From Cellvibrionales bacterium (GTDB taxonomy: Bacteria; Pseudomonadota; Gammaproteobacteria; Pseudomonadales; UBA7239), in contig JADJPU010000001.1 in NCBI GenBank assembly GCA_016713115.1, positions 2,046,001 through 2,110,000 of the forward strand: DNA of 64,000 nucleotides, written 5' to 3'. The translations under genes and the position numbers were made by a program. This document shows, piece by piece, positions 36,602 through 45,187 of the stretch. Under the pieces are notes generated by a model. The model did no database searches and was not told the DNA's origin. It saw only the letters and a list, made by a program, of their open reading frames with translations. The stretch's first letter is position 1. Each line of letters begins with the position of its first letter.

Positions 36602-36994
36602 ATGCACAAACCCAAAATACTGGTCGTTGAAGACAGCAAGACTTACTTGCAGTTCGTCACCGGCGTGCTGACAAAAGCTGGTTATGAAGTGCTGTCTGCC
36701 AGCAATGCGTGGGTGACCAATATCGTCAATCAGGAGCGACCCGATTTAATTTTAATGGATGTGCAGTTGGGGGCGGTCAGCGGTGTGGCTGCGGTGACAG
36801 CCTTGCGCAAGCGCAATTTTTGCAGCGGCATAAAAATTTTACTGCATTCGTCAGAGCCGTCGGCGGCGTTGGCGGAGATGGCCAAAAGCTGTGGTGCGGA
36901 CGGGTATTTGCCCAAGGAAGGTAGCGAGGAGCGCCTGCTACAGGGCATTCGTCAGGCGTTGCATTCATCAGCAAAAGAAAAGGTGGGCGCCTAG
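36602..36994 (+). CDS. Stand-alone receiver (CheY/PilG-like) response regulator
   Basis: A 130-aa single receiver: KILVVEDSKTYLQFVTGVL, phospho-acceptor Asp53 in LILMDVQLGAVSG, Ser in LLHSSEPS and Lys in GYLPKEGSEERL. It has no output domain. It opens a plus-strand operon of seven chemosensory genes. Good ribosome-binding site (GAGGG, 7-9 bp before ATG 36602). In the Wsp pathway the output is a receiver-GGDEF protein (WspR); here this lone receiver occupies the slot, so it may act by protein contact, like CheY or PilG, or as phosphate sink. Confidence 0.88.
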   Translation: MHKPKILVVEDSKTYLQFVTGVLTKAGYEVLSASNAWVTNIVNQERPDLILMDVQLGAVSGVAAVTALRKRNFCSGIKILLHSSEPSAALAEMAKSCGADGYLPKEGSEERLLQGIRQALHSSAKEKVGA

Positions 36995-37028
36995 CGCTTG
37001 GTAGTTGTTCAGTAGTTGTGGTGTCGCA

Positions 37029-37421
37029 ATGGAAAGCTTTCTTCATTTTCAATCCAGTGCCGGTTCTCGTTTAGTGCGCGTAAGCCAAGTGGTGGAAGTT
37101 ATCCCCATGGTGGCGTTACAGCATGAACAGACAGACAGCAATCAATTCTGCGGCTTGTTGAACTATCGCGGAAAAATTATTCCAGTTTTTGATTTGTTGC
37201 GTGCCGATGAAAACGCCTACTTGGATATCAAGGCCTTTTTGATTGTAACGCAGTGCAATGGCTCAGATGTGGCATTGATTGCCTGCGAAGTTAACCAAAT
37301 CTACGAATTGATGGATGAAGCAGTACAAATAATAGCACCCGCTAACCTTGCACACTTTGAAGTGGCAAAAGTGGAAGGAGAGATGGTGCGCGTCGTGAAT
37401 TTACAGGAATTTGTGGCGTGA
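37029..37421 (+). CDS. CheW-like coupling protein (WspB-like)
   Basis: A 130-aa CheW fold: FQSSAGSRLVRVSQVVEVIP, CGLLNYRGKIIPVFDLLRA, ALIACEVNQIYELMDEA and MVRVVNLQEF. RGKIIPVFDL is the family core. Links receptor and CheA kinase. 34 bp after the receiver gene and overlapping cheR by 4 bp (GTGA). Confidence 0.9.
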   Translation: MESFLHFQSSAGSRLVRVSQVVEVIPMVALQHEQTDSNQFCGLLNYRGKIIPVFDLLRADENAYLDIKAFLIVTQCNGSDVALIACEVNQIYELMDEAVQIIAPANLAHFEVAKVEGEMVRVVNLQEFVA

Positions 37422-38713
37422 TCTCTGCTATGGCGCATGATGAATGGAGTGTCGCTTCTATTGATAACGAAGTACTGCGCATGCATTTGCAGCAGAACTT
37501 GGGCTTTCATTTGGAGAGCGTCAATCTCGATCAGATTTTATCTGGTCTATCCATTCAAGCGAACGAATTTGAAAGTTTTGAAGATTACGCCTCTGCTGTC
37601 GCTTCGTTAATTGCCGTACACGAAACTTATTTTTTGCGCCACCCCGATCAACTGGCGTGGCTGAAAACTTGCTGGTTGCCGCAGTGGTTGGCGGAACATG
37701 CGCACAGCACAGCGCCGCTGCGCATTTTAAGTGCGGGCTGCGCAACCGGTGAGGAGCCGTATTCTGTGGCGGCTGCACTGCATTCGCTATTAGCGCAAGC
37801 GGGTAAGTCATTAATTGTAGAAGCCGTGGATATTAGCTCGCGCGCCTTGGCAGTTGCACAGCGCGGACATTACGGTTTGTGGTCATTGCGCGGTGTAGAT
37901 GTGCATCACGAACAATCGTGGTTAAAGGTGGGAGCGCGTTCGGTAGAAGTAGTGGATTGGGTGCGCAATGCTGTGCAGTTTCGGCAACACAATTTAACGC
38001 AGCCTTTGGTTTCTGCGCATCAGTACGATGTGATTTTTTGCCGCAATGTATTGATTTATATGCATGAGGCAGCCATTGCGCATATTGTAAAAAACTTGAT
38101 GGCTTGCTTGAGCAAAAATGGCATATTGATTTTGGGTCCCAGCGATCCCAATCCACCCGCCGATATGGGTTTGCAAGTCACTTGGCAGCAGGGCGTTCGA
38201 TTGCTGCACAGAGCGCATGAGCAACCCGTGTTGCCAGAAAAAAGTGCAGTGTTTGTTGCTGCTCATAGTGCGCCAAAGACGCACGTTGTTGTTCATTCTA
38301 AGCAGCAAGAAAAACCAGTTTTTCACGACCACGATGCGATTGAAACCTTGATTCATGGCGGTTACTACACCAAGGCCAGAGAAGTATTGGATGCGCGTTT
38401 AGCCGCCAATCCTTTTGATGTGAAAAGCCATGTGATGCTGGCATTGTTGTTGATGGACCTCAACGAATACGATTTGGCGTGGCAGTCTGCGCGCAATGCT
38501 TCCTTTATTGAGCCTGCGGCTGTGTTTCCCGCTTATTTATTGGCGAGCATTCGTTTGCGCCAAGGTGACACAGCAGTAGCCAAATCAGAAGCGCAATGGG
38601 TGTACGAGCAATTAAACGACGGCAATGATGAAAAGCCTGTGCGCTATTGCGAAGAAATAAATGCCGGCCAACTGAAGGAGGTTATCCATGCTGGATTTGG
38701 CATTGCCGGTTGA
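37418..38713 (+). CDS. CheR-type receptor methyltransferase with C-terminal TPR (WspC-like)
   Basis: A 431-aa protein (from GTG 37418; ATG 37430 also possible). CheR N-terminal helical domain with ETYFLRHPDQL, SAM-binding ILSAGCATGEEPYSVA, and CRNVLIYM. The C-terminal about 110 residues form helical repeats (GYYTKAREVLDARLAANPFD, VKSHVMLALLLMDLNEYDLA), i.e. tetratricopeptide-like, as in WspC. It methylates Glu residues of the receptor. Its 3' end overlaps the second cheW by 26 bp. Confidence 0.92.
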   Translation: MISAMAHDEWSVASIDNEVLRMHLQQNLGFHLESVNLDQILSGLSIQANEFESFEDYASAVASLIAVHETYFLRHPDQLAWLKTCWLPQWLAEHAHSTAPLRILSAGCATGEEPYSVAAALHSLLAQAGKSLIVEAVDISSRALAVAQRGHYGLWSLRGVDVHHEQSWLKVGARSVEVVDWVRNAVQFRQHNLTQPLVSAHQYDVIFCRNVLIYMHEAAIAHIVKNLMACLSKNGILILGPSDPNPPADMGLQVTWQQGVRLLHRAHEQPVLPEKSAVFVAAHSAPKTHVVVHSKQQEKPVFHDHDAIETLIHGGYYTKAREVLDARLAANPFDVKSHVMLALLLMDLNEYDLAWQSARNASFIEPAAVFPAYLLASIRLRQGDTAVAKSEAQWVYEQLNDGNDEKPVRYCEEINAGQLKEVIHAGFGIAG

Positions 38714-39230
38714 AGATAAAAAACTCGATAAAAACAGTCATGAAGTTCTTGCGGAGAGAGCGGCGCGGTTTCGCCGTGAAGAAAATCACTCCCATGAAGA
38801 CAAAGAAGAGATGATTGTCTTTGAAGAGTGCGGCACGCGTTACGCAGTGCCTTTGCGTATGTTGGCGGAAATTAGACCCATCACCAAGATGACGGCGCTG
38901 CCCTTGGTGTCGAACAATATTCGCGGCTTGATTAACTTTCGAGGAAAAATTGTCGCAATTTACAGTTTGGCGAGCAGTTTGAATAAAAGTGCAGATACCA
39001 GCACAGCGGCAAAACAGCAAAGCTCGGCACTGATTGGTTATGGCGTAGCAGGGCATGTGGCGCTATTCGCCGAGAGCGTGGTGGAAACCATCAATGTCAG
39101 TCACGCTGAAATTTGTGCAGTACCTATTTCTTTATCTGCTTATGACTATATTGCTGGTGTAGGCAGTGATGGCATGATTTTTTTAGACATGGAAAAGCTC
39201 GTTAATAATTCACAATTCTACATGGCGTGA
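38688..39230 (+). CDS. Second CheW-like coupling protein (WspD-like)
   Basis: A 180-aa CheW protein with a charged N-terminal extension of about 45 residues (SHEVLAERAARFRREENHSH). Core motifs: VFEECGTRYAVPLRMLAEIR, IRGLINFRGKIVAIYSLASS, HVALFAESVVETINVSHAEI. The longer form and place after a TPR-CheR match WspD. Ends 9 bp before the receptor gene. Confidence 0.9.
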   Translation: MLDLALPVEDKKLDKNSHEVLAERAARFRREENHSHEDKEEMIVFEECGTRYAVPLRMLAEIRPITKMTALPLVSNNIRGLINFRGKIVAIYSLASSLNKSADTSTAAKQQSSALIGYGVAGHVALFAESVVETINVSHAEICAVPISLSAYDYIAGVGSDGMIFLDMEKLVNNSQFYMA

Positions 39231-39239
39231 GGTAAGGCA

Positions 39240-40643
39240 ATGAAACACAATAGCGATCAAATCTCTACGGAAGGTTATGACATCAATCAACGCAAATCTT
39301 TTTTGCTGATTGATAAAGAAGATGAAGAGCGCATGGTGGGTATTCGACCCATTGCGGAGAATAATTCTGCCGTCATACTGGATCATCTGTATGAGCATTT
39401 TCTTGCCTACGCAGAAACAAAAGCCTTCTTGCAAAGCGATAAGCACATCAAGAACTTAAAAGAGGCGCAGGCTAGGTTCTTTATGGCCTTGGTGGGTGGT
39501 AAATACGATGAGGAATATTTGGCGAGTCGCTTGAGTGTGGGTAGAACGCACGAGCGTATCGGCTTGGAACCGCAATGGTATATCGGCGCGTATTCTCGAT
39601 ATTTGAACTTAATTATTCCATTTATTGTGGAAGACAAAAAAGCCAAGCCGCAAGTGATGGTGCAGTGCATTAATAGTTTAATTAAGTTTGTGTTCTTGGA
39701 TATGGAACTTGCGATTGATACTTATATTGAGGCAATGAATATCCGCGAGAAGGAACTCAAGAAAAAATTTATTGATAGTTTGTCTGGGTTTTCTTCTAGC
39801 CTGTCTGAGGCGACGGGTGCGATTGTAACGGCCACCACGCAACAGAGTGCCACTTCCAATGAACAGGCGACTTCTGTGCAAGAAGTTTCCGCCACCGTTG
39901 CCGAGGTAAAACAAACTTCGCTGCAAGCCTTGGATAATGCTTCCAAAGTAATTGCTTCATCGGAAGGTGCAGTGCTGGCTTCTAAAGACGGCACCAAGGC
40001 CGTGGAGGAATCCATTCACGGTATGCACGATATTCAGAAACAAGTGGAAGCGATTGCGGAAAAAATACTGGGTTTGAGTGAGCAAACACAGCAGATTGGT
40101 GAAATTATTCAATCGGTTAATGAAATTGCCGAGCAGTCCAAACTGTTGGCTTTGAATGCGGCGATTGAAGCGGCGCGCGCCGGCGAACACGGAAAAGGTT
40201 TTTCTGTGGTGGCATCGGAAATTCGCACGCTGGCGGATCAAAGCAAGCAGGCAACCAATCAAGTAAAAGGAATTTTGGGTGAAATTCAGAAAGCCACTAA
40301 CAGCGCGGTGATTGCCACAGAAGAGGGTGGCAAGAAAGTGGATGCCGGTGTGGGCTTGGCCAATATGGCGGGTGAAAATATACACCGTCTGTCACAAACC
40401 ATTAACGAATCAGCCGATTCGGGTCGCTTGATTTTGTCTTCATCGCAGCAACAAACAGCGGGTGTTGAGCAAATTGCCGTGGCGATGCAGCAAATCAGCC
40501 AGGCTTCTAAAGATGCGCTGGCGGCAGTGAAGAAAACAGAAGCGGTTGCGCACAATTTGCGCGAGTTGTCTGAAAACATGAACGCATTGATTGATTCTTT
40601 CAAAACGGTACAAAAACACAAGGTTGAATGGCGACTCGCCTAA
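39240..40643 (+). CDS. Globin-coupled soluble methyl-accepting chemotaxis protein
   Basis: A 467-aa cytoplasmic receptor with no transmembrane segment. Residues about 20-180 form a sensor globin: proximal His104 in SVGRTHERIGLEPQWYIGAY, the H-x2-IGL-x-P-x-WY-x-GAY signature of globin-coupled sensors such as HemAT. The helical signalling domain has the conserved tip EIAEQSKLLALNAAIEAARA, GEHGKGFSVVASEIRTLADQ. Haem-bound O2, or another gas, should therefore control the CheA encoded next. Being soluble, it differs from the membrane-bound WspA normally found in this operon type. Confidence 0.9.
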   Translation: MKHNSDQISTEGYDINQRKSFLLIDKEDEERMVGIRPIAENNSAVILDHLYEHFLAYAETKAFLQSDKHIKNLKEAQARFFMALVGGKYDEEYLASRLSVGRTHERIGLEPQWYIGAYSRYLNLIIPFIVEDKKAKPQVMVQCINSLIKFVFLDMELAIDTYIEAMNIREKELKKKFIDSLSGFSSSLSEATGAIVTATTQQSATSNEQATSVQEVSATVAEVKQTSLQALDNASKVIASSEGAVLASKDGTKAVEESIHGMHDIQKQVEAIAEKILGLSEQTQQIGEIIQSVNEIAEQSKLLALNAAIEAARAGEHGKGFSVVASEIRTLADQSKQATNQVKGILGEIQKATNSAVIATEEGGKKVDAGVGLANMAGENIHRLSQTINESADSGRLILSSSQQQTAGVEQIAVAMQQISQASKDALAAVKKTEAVAHNLRELSENMNALIDSFKTVQKHKVEWRLA

Positions 40644-40699
40644 TTTCACTCACAGCACTGTGACTATTGATAAAACAGTTGACGAGGTGAAGGTAGGTT

Positions 40700-42997
40700 A
40701 TGGATCCCAATGAACTGCGCAATACGTTGTTGCAGGCATTTTCTGAAGAAGCGCCTGATTTGTTGCGAAAGGCAGAGCAGGCGCTGCTGGATTTAGAAGA
40801 TGCTCCCGATCAAGACAGGCAAGCGCCGGCGGAGGCTTTGAAGCGGGCGCTGCATTCTTTGAAAGGCTCTGCCAGTGCTATTGGCAGAGATGATCTGCGC
40901 GATGTCTGCCATGCCATGGAAGATTTGGTGCTTCACATGTTGCAGGAGGGCGTGCAAGCATTTCAGTTGGATTTATTGCATGCAGGTTTGCAATTTTTGC
41001 ACGAGGCAGCAGCCACGCCAGGTGAGCGACACGCACCAGAAGTGACGCTGGCCTTGCTGAAAAGCACGGATAGCAGTGCCATTGCGGCGCAACTTTCTGC
41101 ACGCGCTGTTGCACCGAAAGCAATGGAAACCGTTGCAGAAGTGCCATCAACAGTGGATGTAGTGAGTGCTAAAAATTCTGTTCAGAAAACCAATACAACG
41201 GATGCCGCAACAGGTTTGAGTGAAACGATTCGCGTCGCGGTATCTAAAATTGATAATTTGCAATCCAGTGTAGGCGAGTTGGTGGCTATTCGCTTGCAGC
41301 AGGATGATAGCCTGTTGCAGCTCAAGGAATTGCAATTGCAAATGGCGGAACTGACTTCACAGTGGAGGTTGCTTGGCAGCGATATTCGCGAATGCCGCCA
41401 ATTTTTGCCTTCGCGCACAGCAGCAAAGTTTGACAACAAAATCTCATCGTTTTCTGGCCACATCAAACAAACAGAAAGACAGTTGTTTCATTTGGCGCAT
41501 CAAATTGGCAGTCAGACTGGGCAATTGAGTTTGTTGTGCGATGCGATGGATAACGGTTTGCGCGCGGTGCGCATGATGCCATTGGCGCCTTTTTTGGAAT
41601 CTTTTCGTGCTGTGGCGAGAGATGCAGCGCGCTCCTTGGGTAAATCTGTGGTGCTGGAGTGCGATGACAAAGGCATAGAAATTGATCGGCTGGTGTTGGA
41701 GCATATTCGTGAACCTTTGCTGCATTTGGTGCGCAATTCTGTAGGGCACGGCATTGAAAAATCTGAGCAGCGTCTTGCTGCTGGCAAACCGGAAACGGGT
41801 TCTATTCGTTTGTCGGCGGAGTTGCGCGGCGACTATGTCAATATCGCTATCAGCGATGACGGTGCGGGTTTTAATCGACAAAAAATTCTGCAAAAAGCCA
41901 ATGCGTTGGGCATGGCGCGCACACTGGATGAACTGACCGATGAACATTTGATTGATATTGTTTGTCGCCCAGGTTTTAGCACTGCTGCGGGTGTTGATAC
42001 CGTTTCTGGTCGTGGTATTGGCATGGATGTGGTGTCCACCATGATTAGTGAGTTGGGTGGCACAGTGGGTTTGGAAACTTTTGAAGGCGGCGGCAGTTGT
42101 ATCACTTTGCGCGTGCCTACCAGTTTGGCAGCCACGCAAGGTTTAATTTTGCAAATTGGCAATGAACGCTATGGCGTGGTGCTGGATTTGGTAGAACGCA
42201 TAGTGCGCACGCGTTTGGATAGTTTAGCAATGGTGGAAGGACGCGAAGTGTTATTTTTGGATGACAACCCCATCGCTATTACCAGTTTAGCCTTGATGTT
42301 GAATTTATCGGCACTTATTCCGCAGCAGCGACAGCGCGCTTATCCCATCGTAATTTTGCGTGCAGGTACGCAGCGGTTGGCATTGATCGTTGATGATATC
42401 CCTGGGGAAATTCCGATGATCGTCAAACCGCTGGGGCCACAATTTGAAAATATTAAAGCCTACGCCGGTGGCGCTATTCTTGCGGATGGCAGTGTGATGC
42501 CGGTGTTGGAGGCGCGCTATTTAATCAATTCCATTTCTGGCGCAAGCAGTGTTTCCACAGGTGTGCAGTGGCAGAGTGATGAAAATAATGACGGAGATCA
42601 GCAGGCCGTCGATGCCAGTTTTGCAACACAGCGCGCTATTTTAGTGGTGGATGATTCCATCACGACGCGCACTTTAGAACGCAATATTTTGGAGGCGGCT
42701 GGCTATCGTGTTTTAGTGGCAACCGATGGTGAAGAGGCAGCAGATATTCTGCGCATTGAAGATGGCATTTCTTTGGTGGTGACCGATTTGGAAATGCGGC
42801 GCATGAACGGCTTGGAGCTGTGCCGGCATATTCGCAGCGGGCAACATAAAAATCTTCCCATCATCATGGTTACTTCTGTTGGCAGTGAAGCGGAAATGAA
42901 AAAAGGTATAGCTGCAGGTGCAGATGCTTATATCGTCAAAGGCAACTTCCAGCAGGATTATTTCTTATCTACCGTCCGGCGTTTTGTTAACGTTTAA
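40700..42997 (+). CDS. Hybrid CheA histidine kinase with C-terminal receiver (WspE-like)
   Basis: A 765-aa kinase. Hpt domain with phospho-His52 in KRALHSLKGSASAIG; dimerisation helices; HATPase with N-box HLVRNSVGHGIEKSEQR (the usual NxxDHGIE has Gly in place of Asp here), G1 ISDDGAGFN and G2 VSGRGIGMDVV; CheW-like domain (LILQIGNERYGVVLDLVERI); and receiver with AILVVDDSITTRTLERNILE and VVTDLEMRRMNG. The CheA-receiver fusion is typical of Wsp/Pil-type pathways, not classical flagellar chemotaxis. It should phosphorylate its own receiver, CheB and the stand-alone receiver. Confidence 0.94.
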   Translation: MDPNELRNTLLQAFSEEAPDLLRKAEQALLDLEDAPDQDRQAPAEALKRALHSLKGSASAIGRDDLRDVCHAMEDLVLHMLQEGVQAFQLDLLHAGLQFLHEAAATPGERHAPEVTLALLKSTDSSAIAAQLSARAVAPKAMETVAEVPSTVDVVSAKNSVQKTNTTDAATGLSETIRVAVSKIDNLQSSVGELVAIRLQQDDSLLQLKELQLQMAELTSQWRLLGSDIRECRQFLPSRTAAKFDNKISSFSGHIKQTERQLFHLAHQIGSQTGQLSLLCDAMDNGLRAVRMMPLAPFLESFRAVARDAARSLGKSVVLECDDKGIEIDRLVLEHIREPLLHLVRNSVGHGIEKSEQRLAAGKPETGSIRLSAELRGDYVNIAISDDGAGFNRQKILQKANALGMARTLDELTDEHLIDIVCRPGFSTAAGVDTVSGRGIGMDVVSTMISELGGTVGLETFEGGGSCITLRVPTSLAATQGLILQIGNERYGVVLDLVERIVRTRLDSLAMVEGREVLFLDDNPIAITSLALMLNLSALIPQQRQRAYPIVILRAGTQRLALIVDDIPGEIPMIVKPLGPQFENIKAYAGGAILADGSVMPVLEARYLINSISGASSVSTGVQWQSDENNDGDQQAVDASFATQRAILVVDDSITTRTLERNILEAAGYRVLVATDGEEAADILRIEDGISLVVTDLEMRRMNGLELCRHIRSGQHKNLPIIMVTSVGSEAEMKKGIAAGADAYIVKGNFQQDYFLSTVRRFVNV

Positions 42998-43000
42998 TTC

Positions 43001-44032
43001 ATGAGCATTCGCATCCTAGTTGTTGAGGATAATTTAGTTGTACAACACTATGTGCGCAGCGCTTTGTCTGTTGATTCAAAAAATGAAATTCTGGCGATTG
43101 TTGATAATGGAATTGATGCATTAAAAGCTGCCATTCGCATGAAGCCGGATGTCATTTTGCTGGATTTGTTTTTGCCAGGCATGGATGGCATGGATGTGAT
43201 TCGCCATGTGATGTCGGAGGCGCCGTGCCCGATTGTGGTGCTCAGTGCAGAGCTGGATAGAAAAGACCAAGACTTAACATTTGAAGCGCAGCGCTCGGGT
43301 GCGGTGTCGGTGTTGGCCAAACCGCAAGGCATGGAGCCAGCGCAGTTCCAAGCCTTCAGCGACAACTTGTGTAAAACCGTGCAACTCATGGCGCAAGTAA
43401 AAGTGACGCGCCGCTGGTTGCCCACGGCGGCGGTGTCGCCAGCCGTTGAGCCTTCGCTATTGGCTTCTGGTGATCGTTGGGATTTATTGGCGATTGGTTC
43501 ATCCACCGGAGGCCCTGCTGCTTTATACAGTTTGTTGGAAGCCTTGGGTGCTGCATTTAATTTTCCTGTGTTGATCGCGCAACATATTGCGCCAGGTTTT
43601 GGTGCAACATTGTGCGAATGGCTGGCAAAAACAGGCTGCCCAATTTGTATTCCAGAGCACGGTGAAAAAGCACAGGCTGGCAAAGTGTATCTCGCACCCG
43701 ATGACAGGCATTTGGTGTACGGTGCAGGCGGAGTGTTATTTCATGTAGAAAATCCCGCTGCGCGTTTTACACCGAGTGTCGATATGTTGTTTGATTCCAT
43801 TGCCACACATCACACGGGGCAAGTGGCAGCGATAATTTTGACGGGCATGGGCAACGATGGCACCGCCGGTATGCATCATCTTTACCGGCAGGGCGCGCAG
43901 ACTATCGCAGAAGCAGAAAGCAGTTGTGTGGTGTTTGGTATGCCAGCAGCTGCCATCGCGGCAGGTGTAGTGCGCAGTGTCTTACCGTTGTCTGATATTG
44001 CTGAATTATTGCGGCAGAAACATATTGGCTGA
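43001..44032 (+). CDS. cheB: CheB-type methylesterase/deamidase (WspF-like)
   Basis: A 343-aa protein. Receiver with ILVVEDNLVVQHYVRSALS and phospho-acceptor Asp55 in ILLDLFLPGMDGMDVI; linker; esterase domain with nucleophile in AIGSSTGGPAALYSLLEAL, His in IAQHIAPGFGA and Asp in LTGMGNDGTAGM. It removes methyl groups added by the CheR protein. Starts 3 bp after the cheA stop; last gene of the operon. Confidence 0.95.
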   Translation: MSIRILVVEDNLVVQHYVRSALSVDSKNEILAIVDNGIDALKAAIRMKPDVILLDLFLPGMDGMDVIRHVMSEAPCPIVVLSAELDRKDQDLTFEAQRSGAVSVLAKPQGMEPAQFQAFSDNLCKTVQLMAQVKVTRRWLPTAAVSPAVEPSLLASGDRWDLLAIGSSTGGPAALYSLLEALGAAFNFPVLIAQHIAPGFGATLCEWLAKTGCPICIPEHGEKAQAGKVYLAPDDRHLVYGAGGVLFHVENPAARFTPSVDMLFDSIATHHTGQVAAIILTGMGNDGTAGMHHLYRQGAQTIAEAESSCVVFGMPAAAIAAGVVRSVLPLSDIAELLRQKHIG

Positions 44033-44044
44033 TGGTTGTTTCCA

Positions 44045-44593
44045 TTAATGCAGCGTAGCTAATGTACTGCGTGATGGTGCCGGTTCATCGACCTGGCGCG
44101 AAGCTCGAAAAGCGGCAAAATCAATAATTTCAGCAGGAGCGCGCGCGAATAGTGGTATGACAACCCCAGCTTTTTTCAAACATTGTGCAAAGTGCATGGC
44201 ACACATCAGCGCCATGTCTGCAACGGCGGTCGACAGCCAATCCGCCAAAATTTCCTGTGCGTCCCAATAGCGGTATTCATGGAGCTGGGCGAGAATTTGC
44301 AAGAACCACGCCTCGTCGACGCCCAGCTCGGTGTTGCAGGTGCAGCGTATATCCATGGCGCGTTCGCTGTAGTTTAGGAATAGGCTACCCAGCGCATCAA
44401 AAGCGGCACAAGCCTCTGTACCCGCACCTATCTGCAGCAAGCCTGTGCGCCAGTCTGGGTATTGTTTTCCGGGGTTGCGATGCGGCAGGGCCCATAGGCG
44501 TAGTGTCATCAGCAGCAGAGTTTCTGCTTGCCCCAGCTCGCTAATAGGTAGGGTTTGGGGGTACAGGCAAGAGGTATTGGTGGTGTTGTGCAT
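44045..44593 (-). CDS. Uncharacterised protein preceded by a Fur box
   Basis: A 182-aa soluble protein without a recognised domain. It has a Cys pair in DIRCTCNTELGVDEAWFL and a helical core (LAQLHEYRYWDAQEILADWL, ADMALMCAMHFAQCLKKAG). ATG 44593 was chosen over an upstream start because it is nearer to GGA-rich leader sequence and keeps the promoter free. A strong Fur operator lies 60 bp upstream, so the gene should be induced by iron shortage, perhaps in iron homeostasis. Convergent with cheB. Confidence 0.6.
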   Translation of the reverse strand: MHNTTNTSCLYPQTLPISELGQAETLLLMTLRLWALPHRNPGKQYPDWRTGLLQIGAGTEACAAFDALGSLFLNYSERAMDIRCTCNTELGVDEAWFLQILAQLHEYRYWDAQEILADWLSTAVADMALMCAMHFAQCLKKAGVVIPLFARAPAEIIDFAAFRASRQVDEPAPSRSTLATLH

Positions 44594-44652
44594 GGTGTAC
44601 TGTCCGTGTTTGAGAAGTAGAGCCACATCCTATGACGCCAGCGCTGCCTTGT

Positions 44653-44673
44653 AAATGATAATTATTATCATTT
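44653..44673. promoter_or_regulatory. Fur box
   Basis: Perfect palindrome: arms AAATGATAAT and ATTATCATTT around a central T, matching the GATAAT-based Fur consensus. It lies between a DUF167 gene and the minus-strand gene starting at 44593, 60 bp upstream of the latter. Confidence 0.8.
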
Positions 44674-44684
44674 ATTGATATGGA

Positions 44685-44915
44685 TTAGCTTAGGTCCACA
44701 ACTACCCGTTTTAAGCGGCTAGATTCTCCGGATTTAATCGATACGGCTTTCTTGCGGCAATCAAAATGCGCGGCCACCAGCGCAATCAATTCCTCGTTGG
44801 CTTTGCCATCCACGGGCGGTGACTTCAATTTGGCGATCCATGTGCCGTCACTGTTTTGCGTGAGTGAGGCAGATTTTGCGCGCGGTGTAACTTTGATTTG
44901 CAGGATGGTGGTCAT
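44685..44915 (-). CDS. DUF167/YggU-family protein (copy 1)
   Basis: A 76-aa protein: LQIKVTPRAKSASLTQNSDG, KLKSPPVDGKANEELIALVA, CRKKAVSIKSGESSRLKRVV, covering the whole YggU fold (KVTPxAK, PPVDGKAN, GxxSRxK). Function unknown in the family. The start at 44915 was chosen to match the other copy at 49308-49538, which differs at about a quarter of positions. In many gammaproteobacteria yggU is near proC/yggT, which are absent here. Confidence 0.92.
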   Translation of the reverse strand: MTTILQIKVTPRAKSASLTQNSDGTWIAKLKSPPVDGKANEELIALVAAHFDCRKKAVSIKSGESSRLKRVVVDLS

Positions 44916-45187
44916 GGTTGTCGGCTGTTTTTCCAAGTTTGTAAATCAGCCTTGGTAAGTGTACGGCGATAGGCGGTGAAGTTTTATTTGCCTAAGAGGC
45001 TGTTGTTGGCATGAGCATGGTTTGTGTTACTCGCGATGAACTGAAAGTCTGTCTCCGTGCAGACTAGCTCGCCTATCTGCTTGAATCTTCCTTAAAGATA
45101 TATATATTTCGCGCCTTTTGAGAATCGTGGTCTTGGGCGGTGGTATGTGTTTGCGGTCTGAATCTTTGATCGATGGATTAGTTTGAG

